Source of the DNA: an uncultured Anaerolineaceae bacterium
GTDB lineage: Bacteria; Chloroflexota; Anaerolineae; Promineifilales; Promineifilaceae
DNA: 10,155 nt
Assembly: GCA_937967805.1 (NCBI GenBank)
Contig: CALBTC010000215.1
Span: forward strand, 1-10,155
Reading direction: 5' to 3'
Below the pieces are notes generated by a model. That model did no database searches. It worked only from the letters and a program-made list of their open reading frames with translations, and was not told where the DNA came from. This document shows positions 1-6,393 of the stretch, one piece after another (positions within the stretch are counted from its first letter, which is position 1; each line of letters starts with the position of its first letter). The position numbers were made by a program, and so were the translations under genes.

Positions 1-32
1 ATGCCAGGATTGACTTGGCCCTTTACAATTAT

Positions 33-641
33 TTATGAGTTTGGCAAAGCCCTGGCATAGCCGGAATCGATTTTGCCGACGAGACGCGGCCATAAGGTGA
101 TAGCCCGGATACCATATTGCCGGTTCGGGTAGTTTTCAAAATTGCGGATGGTATTGCCCAGACGGGTTGGCAGCACCCACGCTTCTTCCTTTGGATAATC
201 ATTTTGCAGCTGACGCGTTTTTTCTACGCGCAGCACACGGATTTTTTCGCGCGCCTCTGGGTTTTGCTTGGCAGCGTTGGTCTGATACAAGATACGCAAG
301 CCATCACTGCGGGCTTGAAGGGCACGAAATTTTTGCTGGTAATGTGTCACGCGTCTTTTTCCCAGCCAGGATTTGCGCCAGGGGTATCCTTCATACAGGC
401 GGATGAGGGGGATATTGAGATTGTAAAGCAGGCCGCTGAGCACGATGATGATCAGAGTAACCAGCAGCAAATGCCATTGAGATTCAAGGGATTCAGCCAA
501 GACAAAGTCGCCAACCGGCGCGGGCAGCAAGGGTGGCAGGAGTATCAGGGCCAGAATGACAAAAACTGAAACGGGAAAAAAAGTTCCCAGAATGAGCGAT
601 TGGCTAAACTTGCCGGATACAGTAGACAACAAACTGGACAC
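33..641 (-). CDS. Two-helix membrane protein of unknown function
   Basis: I do not recognise a named family. The N-terminus is followed by two hydrophobic segments, at about residues 15-41 and 56-76, and then a basic, helical soluble part with many Arg, Lys and Gln. Near the C-terminus is a stretch reading YPNRQYGIRAITLWPRL, which I recall from longer bacterial membrane proteins that continue well past this point, so the protein (202 aa) may be C-terminally truncated; it ends in TAA only 32 nt from the window edge, so this cannot be settled here. The frame stays open to a TTG at 653, but I prefer GTG at 641 because a GGAGG Shine-Dalgarno sits 5 nt before it. A sigma70-like promoter lies upstream, so the gene is probably transcribed separately from the NACHT-FGE gene. 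The protein is likely in the inner membrane. No catalytic motif is visible. Confidence 0.7.
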   Translation of the reverse strand: MSSLLSTVSGKFSQSLILGTFFPVSVFVILALILLPPLLPAPVGDFVLAESLESQWHLLLVTLIIIVLSGLLYNLNIPLIRLYEGYPWRKSWLGKRRVTHYQQKFRALQARSDGLRILYQTNAAKQNPEAREKIRVLRVEKTRQLQNDYPKEEAWVLPTRLGNTIRNFENYPNRQYGIRAITLWPRLVGKIDSGYARALPNS

Positions 642-684
642 ACGCACCTCCAAAGCAGTAGGGATACAGGCAGGTCGTAGGGCT

Positions 685-714
685 AGATTAGCACAGAGAA
701 AAAGGCCGTGTCAA
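685..714 (-). promoter_or_regulatory. Candidate sigma70 promoter of the small membrane protein gene
   Basis: On the minus strand a perfect -35 box TTGACA (714-709) is followed by an 18-nt spacer and a weaker -10 box TAATCT (690-685). Transcription would begin near 678, about 37 nt before the GTG start at 641. The -10 box is a poor match, so this is a candidate only. Confidence 0.45.
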
Positions 715-744
715 CGCGTATCAGATTTCAAAATTTTCGCGATC

Positions 745-805
745 GGCGCGCCAAAGGCGCGCCAGAGATCAGAGGCCGCCTACGGCGGCGGCAACCTGCG
801 GTTGC
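745..805 (-). repeat. Three tandem short hairpins downstream of the NACHT-FGE gene
   Basis: Read on the minus strand, three perfect inverted repeats, each with a 3-nt loop, follow the stop codon at 832: GCAACC-GCA-GGTTGC (805-791), GCCGCC-GTA-GGCGGC (789-775) and GGCGCGCC-TTT-GGCGCGCC (763-745). No run of T follows the last one, so a simple intrinsic terminator is not obvious, although transcript 3'-end protection or termination remains possible. The first hairpin lies 26 nt past the stop codon and about 60 nt past the putative variable repeat. Known DGRs carry a hairpin or cruciform shortly downstream of the variable repeat that aids target recognition, which makes that role plausible here. 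The DNA between the stop and the hairpins repeats short CTCTGG-like units. Confidence 0.65.
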
Positions 806-831
806 TCCAGAGTCTCCAGAGGCCAGAGTTT

Positions 832-3800
832 TCAGAGCGCAGAGTCGATAAATGGGGACATCAGCACACGAAACCCGAGGTCCCTGAGGTCGAGGTTCGG
901 ATTGAACCTGAGGCGGGCCCCGCAGCGCGTCCACTTCTCGTCTGCGGCCCAACTGCCGCCACGCAGAACACGTAACCAGTTGGTATCCCGTTCCAACTGC
1001 TCGCGGCCGTCTTCGGGCCGGTAGGGATAGTCATAGAATGGGTCGTAAACCCATCTGCCTTTTGATTTTTCACTATCAAAACGGCCGAAGGCAGATTGCG
1101 TCCATTCCCAGACGGTACCCAGCATCTCTTCACAACCATAAGGAGAAGCGCCGGCAGGAAAGCACCCCACGCCGCTGGAGGCACCAATCTTGGTCCTGGA
1201 GAAATTCGTTTGTTCAGTCAAAGCCTCCGGTTCCGGCAAAGTCCCCGACCGGAGCAGCACAGATGGCATTAACGCCATATCAGCACGGACCGAACTGATT
1301 TTTGGCTTCTCGGGAATCTCCTGCCCGCCGCGCAGACCTTTTTCCCATTCCGCTTCTGTCGGCAGCCGCACCTGCCAGTCGTTTGGCAGTCGCCCTTGCT
1401 GCCACCAGCGCCGCGTGAGCCAGTGGCAAAAGGCTTGCGCTTCATACCAGTTGACCCCTACAATCGGATGGTTGGGCAGGTTAAAAGGACGGCCGTAATC
1501 ATACGGTTCACCCCGGGTGACCCGATCATATTCGCTTTTTTCCGCAATCCAGCTGTAGCTTTGTATCTGGCCATCTTGCCATAAACCATTGGCTTCGGCC
1601 AATTTCCAATGTTCCGGCTCCTGGTAACCTCCGGCAGCCACAAACATCTGAAACTGGGCATTGGTAACCGGGTATTGGGCCAGCCAGTAGGGAATCGCCA
1701 GGTCCACACTGTGGGCCGGCTTGGCTGAGTCCAGAACTGCCTGGAAATCAGGATCGTCATCGTGGGGCAAATCATCTGTTCCCATCTCGAAAGGCCCTGG
1801 CGGCACGTAGCAGAAGCGCATCGCGTCCACATCCAGCACCGACTGGCGAGTATCGCCCAATACGCCAAGCGAAACGGCAACCTGTGCGCGCTCCGTGGCC
1901 GGCAGCCTTTCGTCTCCCAGGGCTATTACCAGCCGCTGTCGCAGCCGGTTCAGAACCGGCCGGTCTCGAGGGCCAACAGTATGAACCAGGTATGCCGGTT
2001 CGGACTCGACTTCCAATAAAATCATCCCGGCCAGGTGCGCCCCCCATAGCTCAGTTTCGGCCAGCCATGTTTCGTTATCCACAGTCAAATCTGGGGGAGG
2101 TGGATCGGGTTCTTCACGGCAAAGATAGGGTACATAATCCCAAACGACGCCGGCGTAGTTCTTGCTGGCATGGGCCACCGACAGCAGCAGCACTTCACGC
2201 CAGCGTGAGGGGTCCAGGCGAGCGGCCGCCGTCAGCTCCTCAATGCGATTGCGATCGGCCGCAAAGCAGGCGGCTAAAAATTCCTGGAAGGTGCGATGGG
2301 GAAAGGTGTAAACGCCACCGCCGCGATCCACCAGGAGACCAGCCCGATCGCGCAGGTAGGCAGCCAGCAGCCGTGGCTGGAGATCTTCGCGCCGGCTCAG
2401 CGATAGCAAAGCGGAAATAACCGTCTCCTCCGGCAAATCGACAGGCTGATCTTGCTCTGCATCCGGCTGGCTGGCGTGCGCTTCATAAGCCAGCTTTTCC
2501 AACAGGCGGCGCAGGGCCTCGGGACCAACCTTCAATACTTCGGCCAGGCTTTTTTGCAGCGGCCTGCCCGTTACCGGGTCTTTTACCAGGCGCAGATTTT
2601 CCCAGCGATTCAGCAGCAGATCGACCGTTTCGTCGTACAGCAAAGCACGCTTACCCGGCAGCGTACCGCCGCGCCAGGCGTGCAGGCTGGTCATGAGCGT
2701 GAGCAGCAACGGCCGTTCGGCCAGGTCCTGCAGCTCTGCACGATCGGCGATGGTTTGTTGCAGCTGGGAGGCATCCTGGGCTGCTTTTGTCTCGGTCCAG
2801 CCGCGTGCTGCGGCCGAGAAGGCGTACCAGCGATCGATAAAACGGTGAACCTGTCCCGCTGTAAAGGGAGCCAGCAACGCGACGTTAAAGTCGGTCAGCT
2901 GCCAATCCTGCTGCCGGTAAGCATAGGGACGGCTGGTGACCAAAATGCGCACCAGCGGAAGGGTCGCCCGCAAATCGGCCACCAGCTGTAAAATCTGCGC
3001 CCGGCGTTTCTGCGCCTCCGGCACCTCGTCCAGGCCATCCAGCAGCAGCAGTCCGCCATTCTGCTGAAAAATTTCTTTCAGAAAGGGCATAAAGCCTGGC
3101 GTGTGGCCGTGCTCCCCCAGGTAATTCCAGAGATGATCGGCGCTTGCCGGCTCGTCAGGAGGTGGCAGGCTCGCTGCGGCCAGATCGCGCAAAATAATTC
3201 GCAGGGGCAGTAAGGGACCGTGCTGCCACGGCTGCGATTTTTCCTGGTCGTTTCCGTCGTCATCGGGCAGCGGCTGGGTAAGCAGCGCCAGGTTGACATC
3301 CTCGTGGTCTAGCAAATCCCCAGCATGACAGGCGGCGACAAAGTTGACAAAGGTGCTTTTGCCACTGCCCGGATCGCCCAAGAGTACGAGGCGGTTGTGG
3401 GTGTCTAGCTGGGTAAGGGCAGAAATGGGCCGGCCTTTGGCGCCTCTTTCTCTTTGTCCCAGCATGCCGGGAACGGCCGTTCTGGAGGCATCAGGCAGAT
3501 GGGTCATTGCCCCGGAATCAAAATCAGTGGTCAGAAGGGCGGTGTAAACTGTATGCAGCGGCAGCAACGTTTTGGCATCTTCGGCAGCGGCCGTTTCCTG
3601 TGCATCAACCCGATCGATACCCGCCAGCGGCAGTGCGCTGGTTTCCTGCAAAACCCGACCCAAATAGTGCGTACGCAGGGCATTGCTATCAACCGCCTCA
3701 CCGGGGGCGGCTTCATGATAATGTTCATAATAGGGGCCCTCAACAACTTTGTTGTGATCTCCCGTCACAATGCTGCCGCCCACGTCATCTGCCTTGGCAC

Positions 3801-4002
3801 CACGCGCACCCACGACCTCATTGTCATCTCCCTGCACCACGATACCATCCCTCACCAGAGCCGTTTTCTTTTCCAACAGCTTATTGAGTTGGGTCAAGGC
3901 GGCCGGTAATTCGTCGGGTGACAGGGTGGCAATGCGCTGCTGGAGTTCAGCAATAGCCTTGTTAATGGCTTCCAGATTGTTTGGGTTATCTGCGGTCGTC
4001 AT
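832..4002 (-). CDS. NACHT NTPase with C-terminal FGE-sulfatase domain, DGR target
   Basis: This 1056-residue protein has a short helical N-terminus (about 8-48). A Gly-rich segment follows (52-87) with two GDxNxVV repeats, of the kind seen at the N-terminus of bacterial STAND proteins. The NACHT NTPase has Walker A GDPGSGKST (209-217), Walker B LLLLDGLDE (318-326), a sensor-like ILVTSRP (353-359) and a winged-helix-like FPHRTFQEFLAA (567-578). From about 724 to 1048 there is an FGE-sulfatase/SUMF1 domain with PGPFEMG, YPVTNAQF, VNWYEAQAFC, LPTEAEWE, GTVWEWT and LRGGSW. In STAND systems such domains act as ligand-sensing C-type lectin folds; formylglycine synthesis is not implied. The last 45 residues look like a diversified DGR variable repeat. 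I chose ATG at 4002 because AGGAG (4014-4010) lies 7 nt upstream. The frame is open to 4089, but that extension overlaps the RT gene. It is probably a cytoplasmic sensor in a conflict or signalling system. Confidence 0.9.
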   Translation of the reverse strand: MTTADNPNNLEAINKAIAELQQRIATLSPDELPAALTQLNKLLEKKTALVRDGIVVQGDDNEVVGARGAKADDVGGSIVTGDHNKVVEGPYYEHYHEAAPGEAVDSNALRTHYLGRVLQETSALPLAGIDRVDAQETAAAEDAKTLLPLHTVYTALLTTDFDSGAMTHLPDASRTAVPGMLGQRERGAKGRPISALTQLDTHNRLVLLGDPGSGKSTFVNFVAACHAGDLLDHEDVNLALLTQPLPDDDGNDQEKSQPWQHGPLLPLRIILRDLAAASLPPPDEPASADHLWNYLGEHGHTPGFMPFLKEIFQQNGGLLLLDGLDEVPEAQKRRAQILQLVADLRATLPLVRILVTSRPYAYRQQDWQLTDFNVALLAPFTAGQVHRFIDRWYAFSAAARGWTETKAAQDASQLQQTIADRAELQDLAERPLLLTLMTSLHAWRGGTLPGKRALLYDETVDLLLNRWENLRLVKDPVTGRPLQKSLAEVLKVGPEALRRLLEKLAYEAHASQPDAEQDQPVDLPEETVISALLSLSRREDLQPRLLAAYLRDRAGLLVDRGGGVYTFPHRTFQEFLAACFAADRNRIEELTAAARLDPSRWREVLLLSVAHASKNYAGVVWDYVPYLCREEPDPPPPDLTVDNETWLAETELWGAHLAGMILLEVESEPAYLVHTVGPRDRPVLNRLRQRLVIALGDERLPATERAQVAVSLGVLGDTRQSVLDVDAMRFCYVPPGPFEMGTDDLPHDDDPDFQAVLDSAKPAHSVDLAIPYWLAQYPVTNAQFQMFVAAGGYQEPEHWKLAEANGLWQDGQIQSYSWIAEKSEYDRVTRGEPYDYGRPFNLPNHPIVGVNWYEAQAFCHWLTRRWWQQGRLPNDWQVRLPTEAEWEKGLRGGQEIPEKPKISSVRADMALMPSVLLRSGTLPEPEALTEQTNFSRTKIGASSGVGCFPAGASPYGCEEMLGTVWEWTQSAFGRFDSEKSKGRWVYDPFYDYPYRPEDGREQLERDTNWLRVLRGGSWAADEKWTRCGARLRFNPNLDLRDLGFRVLMSPFIDSAL
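865..972 (-). repeat. Candidate DGR variable repeat in the FGE domain
   Basis: The segment encodes residues 1011-1046 and has the usual frame of FGE-type DGR variable repeats: RVLRGGSW, then a polymorphic stretch with conserved RC, R, NP and a closing GFRV. In residues 1031-1042 the eight codons at likely variable positions (Leu1031, Phe1033, Asn1036, Leu1037, Asp1038, Leu1039, Asp1041, Leu1042) all end in C, while the invariant-looking Arg codons there are AGG. That is what adenine mutagenesis of AAC template codons gives, since only the first two bases can change. Ala1019 and Asp1021 also use NNC codons. Ala1020, Glu1022 and Lys1023 do not fit this simple rule. I found no matching template repeat in the window. 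Confidence 0.7.
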
Positions 4003-4021
4003 AGGCACACTCCTGAGGTAA

Positions 4022-4623
4022 TTATACAGATTTTGTTTTTCTGTGTGACGAGATAATTTGGGCAGACAAAACAGCCTTCCGCAGCCCAACGGTATTGCCG
4101 TAGCGGCTGTGGTTCACCCAGCCTTGGACGCTGGCCGTTAGTTGATCGAAGGTGATATGGCCGTCGGCATAATCCCGCACCAGACGCTTAAATTTCCGCT
4201 GAAACTGAATCCCTTTACGCCGCTTCAAGCGACGGCCGTTTGGGAAAATGCGAAACCCCAGGAACGAAATCCCTTTGGTGACTGGTCGGGGCTGGGCATG
4301 TGGATGAATCGTCAGGCGAAACCGGGACAGGCGTTGGGTAACGGCCGTATGCCACCGCCACAATTCTTCTTTGTGGTCACTAAACAGCAGAAAGTCATCC
4401 ACAAAGCGTAGATAACCTCGGCAGCCAAGTTCCCGCTTTACAAAGTGATCAAAAGGATTCAAATAACAGTTGGCCCAAAACTGGCTGGTTAAATTTCCGA
4501 TTGGTAGGCCACGCGGACGGGCTGCCGCCAGAAGATCATCACCCGAAAACCAAACCATCTCATATTCATCTTGGAGTACCCCAGCGCCACTGGCCAAAAT
4601 CTGGTCAATAAGCCAGCGTGGAG
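4022..4623 (-). pseudogene. DGR-type reverse transcriptase, C-terminal fragment
   Basis: About 199 codons of a reverse transcriptase remain, from the fingers/palm to the thumb. Visible motifs are GLPIGNLTSQFWAN (the GxxxSQ form that marks DGR reverse transcriptases, in place of QGxxxSP of group II introns and retrons), the catalytic block YLRFVDDFLLF, GISFLGFRIFPNGRRLKR and a thumb ending QGWVNHSRYGNTVGLRKAV. The polymerase box is FVDD instead of the usual YxDD. The frame enters from the left inverted repeat of the IS3 element, where an in-frame stop occurs at 4627-4625. The only start-like codon is a TTG at 4597, and the N-terminal half with the first catalytic Asp is absent. The stop is 19 nt from the NACHT-FGE start, so the two were probably cotranscribed, with the FGE domain as substrate. 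The rest of the RT is not found beyond the IS, so it was deleted or moved. Confidence 0.85.
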
Positions 4624-4643
4624 TTTACCCGTTTTCGTGGACA
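4624..4643 (+). repeat. Left terminal inverted repeat of the IS3-family element
   Basis: The 20 bases match the reverse complement of 5325-5344 at 19 of 20 positions (C versus T at position 13). Outside it lies the truncated reverse transcriptase gene. The exact outer base is uncertain because the flanking bases do not form a duplication. Confidence 0.85.
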
Positions 4644-4648
4644 GTAAA

Positions 4649-4997
4649 CTATGAGACAAATGGCGCCTGCCCGAAATAGGCTTGTTCGTACTCGACAGGA
4701 GTCAAGTAGCCCAGGCTGGAATGCAACCGCTGCCGATTATAGTACACCTCCATGTATTCAAACAAAACCGTCTTGGCTTCAGCCCGGCTGGCGAACACCT
4801 GGTCAGCCACGCATTCAACTTTGAGCGTGGCGAAGAAACTTTCCATCATCGCGTTGTCATAACAATTGCCGGTGCGACTCTTGCTGACTTGCAGCTGATG
4901 AGCATCTAGTAAGACCTTGTAGTCGTAGCTGGCATACTGACTGCCCCGGTCGGAGTGGTGCAGGAGTCCGGTGGGCGGCGATGAATTCGTACTTCAT
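4649..4997 (-). pseudogene. IS3 transposase OrfB, internally deleted
   Basis: The start is normal for IS3 orfB: ATG at 4997 overlaps the orfA stop and gives MKYEFIAAHR. The sequence then jumps, in a different frame, to the C-terminal part of the DDE integrase core: PPTGLLHHSDRGSQYAS with the second catalytic Asp, then GNCYDNAMMESFFATLK with the catalytic Glu, then a normal end, NRQRLHSSLGYLTPVEYE. About 160 residues are missing, including the HTH_21 region and the first catalytic Asp. The join lies in CCGGTGGGCGGC (4968-4979, plus strand), which could belong to either side, as in a deletion between short repeats. The product would be inactive. Confidence 0.88.
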
Positions 4998-5284
4998 TGC
5001 GGGGCTTGCGTGAAGATGGCGAGCGCTTTTTTTAGAATGTCTCTTTCCTGCTCGGCAATGCGCAGTGCTTTCTGCAATCGCCTGATTTCAGCCGGATCTG
5101 CTGCCGCCTCCGGTGCGCTTTTTCGCAGGGGCAAACCATCTTGACCATACTCTCTCCGCCAGCGGCTCAGGCTGCTTCGACTGATGCCCAGGTCTTGAGC
5201 GAATGTTCCCAACGGCTTGTCTGTTTGAAACGACAGCTTCGCCGTTTCCCGTTTGAATTCTTCTGTGAATATTTGTTTACCCAT
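4994..5284 (-). CDS. IS3 transposase OrfA, helix-turn-helix protein
   Basis: The 96-residue protein is a typical IS3-family OrfA. It opens with FTEEFKRETAKL and a helix-turn-helix (about 24-43, with FAQDLGISRSSLSRWRREYG), followed by a helical leucine-zipper-like tail, IRRLQKALRIAEQERDILKKA. In complete elements it binds the terminal repeats and is joined to OrfB by programmed -1 frameshifting. Here the OrfB part is deleted, so OrfA alone could at most bind IS ends or repress them. The ATG at 5284 is preceded by an AAAGGAAAC ribosome-binding-like stretch. The protein has the usual length and looks intact. Confidence 0.9.
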   Translation of the reverse strand: MGKQIFTEEFKRETAKLSFQTDKPLGTFAQDLGISRSSLSRWRREYGQDGLPLRKSAPEAAADPAEIRRLQKALRIAEQERDILKKALAIFTQAPQ

Positions 5285-5324
5285 TTTTGTGTTTCCTTTT
5301 TTGTATCAATGTATCTTACTTCGT

Positions 5325-5344
5325 TGTCCACAAAAACGGGTAAA
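5325..5344 (-). repeat. Right terminal inverted repeat of the IS3-family element
   Basis: It pairs with 4624-4643 with one mismatch. It lies upstream of orfA, as expected. Immediately outside it the transposase remnant on the plus strand begins. Confidence 0.85.
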
Positions 5345-5490
5345 GATCACATCGCAAAATGGTAGAAACGACGGGCAGCTTGATTGAGCGCATCTTACCC
5401 AAAAGTATTCATGGGGTGACCAGTGTTGGTTTTGAACTCAAAGTCAACTTGTTTATTTTGGCCATGAGCTTCGGCCATGTTTTAAGGTAG
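5344..5490 (+). pseudogene. 3' remnant of a DDE transposase gene
   Basis: A short open frame leaves the right end of the IS3 element and stops with TAG at 5490. It reads RSHRKMVETTGSLIERILPK, then SIHGVTSVGFELKVNLFILA. This resembles the C-terminal end of DDE transposases with an R-x-VET...L-ER...K-SIH-x-VT...GFELKV pattern, perhaps IS982-like; the family is from memory and not certain. It is the only coding sequence on the plus strand. The rest of the gene is absent on the other side of the IS, so the fragment was cut by the IS insertion or by a rearrangement around it. It is too short to be functional. Confidence 0.6.
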
Positions 5491-5508
5491 CAACTTAGGT
5501 TAATTAGC

Positions 5509-6393
5509 TTAATAGAGGCTTCTCACGTCGAGAAAGTTGCGTAAGCTGTCCCCCAATAAGTTAAATCCAATTACGGTAAAAGCCACCGCCAACCCGGGGA
5601 AGAACGACATCCACCAGGCAACTCGGAGAAAGGCTTGGGCGTTTTGCAAAAGATAGCCCCAGCTTATGTTATTGGGATCGCCAAGGCCAAGGAAGGCCAA
5701 ACTGGCCTCAATCAAAATGATCTGCCCAACCATCAAAGAACCATGCACGATGATTGGCGTAATCGTGTTGGGCAGAATGTGCTGCCAAACAATGCGCCAG
5801 TTTGGCACGCCCAAGGCACGTGCCGCTAGCACATAGTCGCGCTCTCGCACCGATAGCACCTGACCGCGCAGCAAACGCGCTGTTAACGTCCAAGAAGTGA
5901 AACCTAGTACCAGTGTGATGGTCACCAGTCCCGGTTCAAACAGTGCCACGGCAATGAGTGCCAAAAAAAAGCGGGGAATCACCTGGAAAAACTCGGTGAA
6001 TCGCATAAGAAAATCGTCAAAGAGTCCGCCGTAGAACCCGGAAGCGGCGCCCAGCACAATGCCAATGGTTGTGGCAATAAAGGTTGCCGACAGCCCTACA
6101 ATGATAGAGGTGCGGGTGGCATAGATAATGCCGGAAAGAAGATCCCGCCCCAGATCATCTGTGCCTAAAATGTAGGTGGGGCTTGGCGCTATAAAAGGGG
6201 CCGCCACGCTCTGCCAGGGATCGAACGGAGCCAGTAGGGGAGCCAACACAGCCACAAGCACGGCCGTTCCCGCCAATCCCCAACCTAAAGCGGCCGTCAG
6301 CTGCAGGCGTGGCCTGCGCAGGTTGGAATACCTATTTGCGAACGGCCGTTCCTGGACTAAGACGGCTGTTTTATCATCTGCCTTTTCTGTCAT
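5509..6393 (-). CDS. ABC transporter permease, DppC/OppC/NikC type
   Basis: The 294-residue inner-membrane permease belongs to the peptide/opine/nickel importer family. It has the N-terminal single helix of DppC proteins (about 33-55, after RRPRLQL), the periplasmic stretch with YILGTDDLGRDLLSGIIYATR, five further membrane segments and the EAA loop AARALGVPNWRIVWQHILPN (about 192-211), which docks on the ATPase. It would form a heterodimeric channel with the neighbouring DppB. Its ATG overlaps the dppB stop by one base (TGATG), indicating translational coupling. The gene has full length and no defects. Downstream, where ATPase genes often follow, there is only mobile-element debris, so the ATPase subunits must be encoded elsewhere. 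The substrate cannot be read from the sequence; dipeptides, oligopeptides and nickel are all possible. Confidence 0.92.
   Translation of the reverse strand: MTEKADDKTAVLVQERPFANRYSNLRRPRLQLTAALGWGLAGTAVLVAVLAPLLAPFDPWQSVAAPFIAPSPTYILGTDDLGRDLLSGIIYATRTSIIVGLSATFIATTIGIVLGAASGFYGGLFDDFLMRFTEFFQVIPRFFLALIAVALFEPGLVTITLVLGFTSWTLTARLLRGQVLSVRERDYVLAARALGVPNWRIVWQHILPNTITPIIVHGSLMVGQIILIEASLAFLGLGDPNNISWGYLLQNAQAFLRVAWWMSFFPGLAVAFTVIGFNLLGDSLRNFLDVRSLY

Larger units (their letters stand above)
4624..5344 (-). mobile_element. IS3-family insertion sequence, internally deleted
   Basis: The element is bounded by 20-bp inverted repeats with one mismatch (left TTTACCCGTTTTCGTGGACA, right the same with T at position 13). 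It contains orfA and a truncated orfB in the normal IS3 arrangement, where the orfA stop TGA overlaps the orfB start ATG. At 721 bp it is roughly 500 bp shorter than the usual 1.2-1.3 kb. The flanks are GAG on the left and GAT on the right, so there is no clean 3-bp target duplication. It cannot encode a full transposase, but could be moved in trans because both ends are present. Confidence 0.88.

Noticed and set aside
1..58. Inverted repeat ATGCCAGG...CCTGGCAT as a terminator
   Set aside because: The arms are 8 bp with a 42-nt loop, one arm is inside the coding sequence, and no T-run follows.
745..763. GGCGCGCC hairpin as a classical intrinsic terminator of the NACHT-FGE gene
   Set aside because: The stem is strong, but the next bases on the minus strand are GATCGCG, not a T-run; factor-assisted termination cannot be excluded.
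1884..2991. Two long plus-strand open frames (1884-2420 and 2452-2991)
   Set aside because: They lie opposite the NACHT-FGE gene, have composition typical of antisense frames, and show no recognisable domain.
4003..4089. N-terminal extension of the NACHT-FGE protein by 29 residues
   Set aside because: It overlaps the end of the RT gene and lacks a ribosome-binding site, while ATG at 4002 has AGGAG at 7 nt.
4003..5344. Template repeat of the DGR
   Set aside because: I looked for an AAC-rich copy of 865-972 near the RT and elsewhere in the window and saw none; the short match CGAAACCC near 4250 is part of the RT coding GFR.
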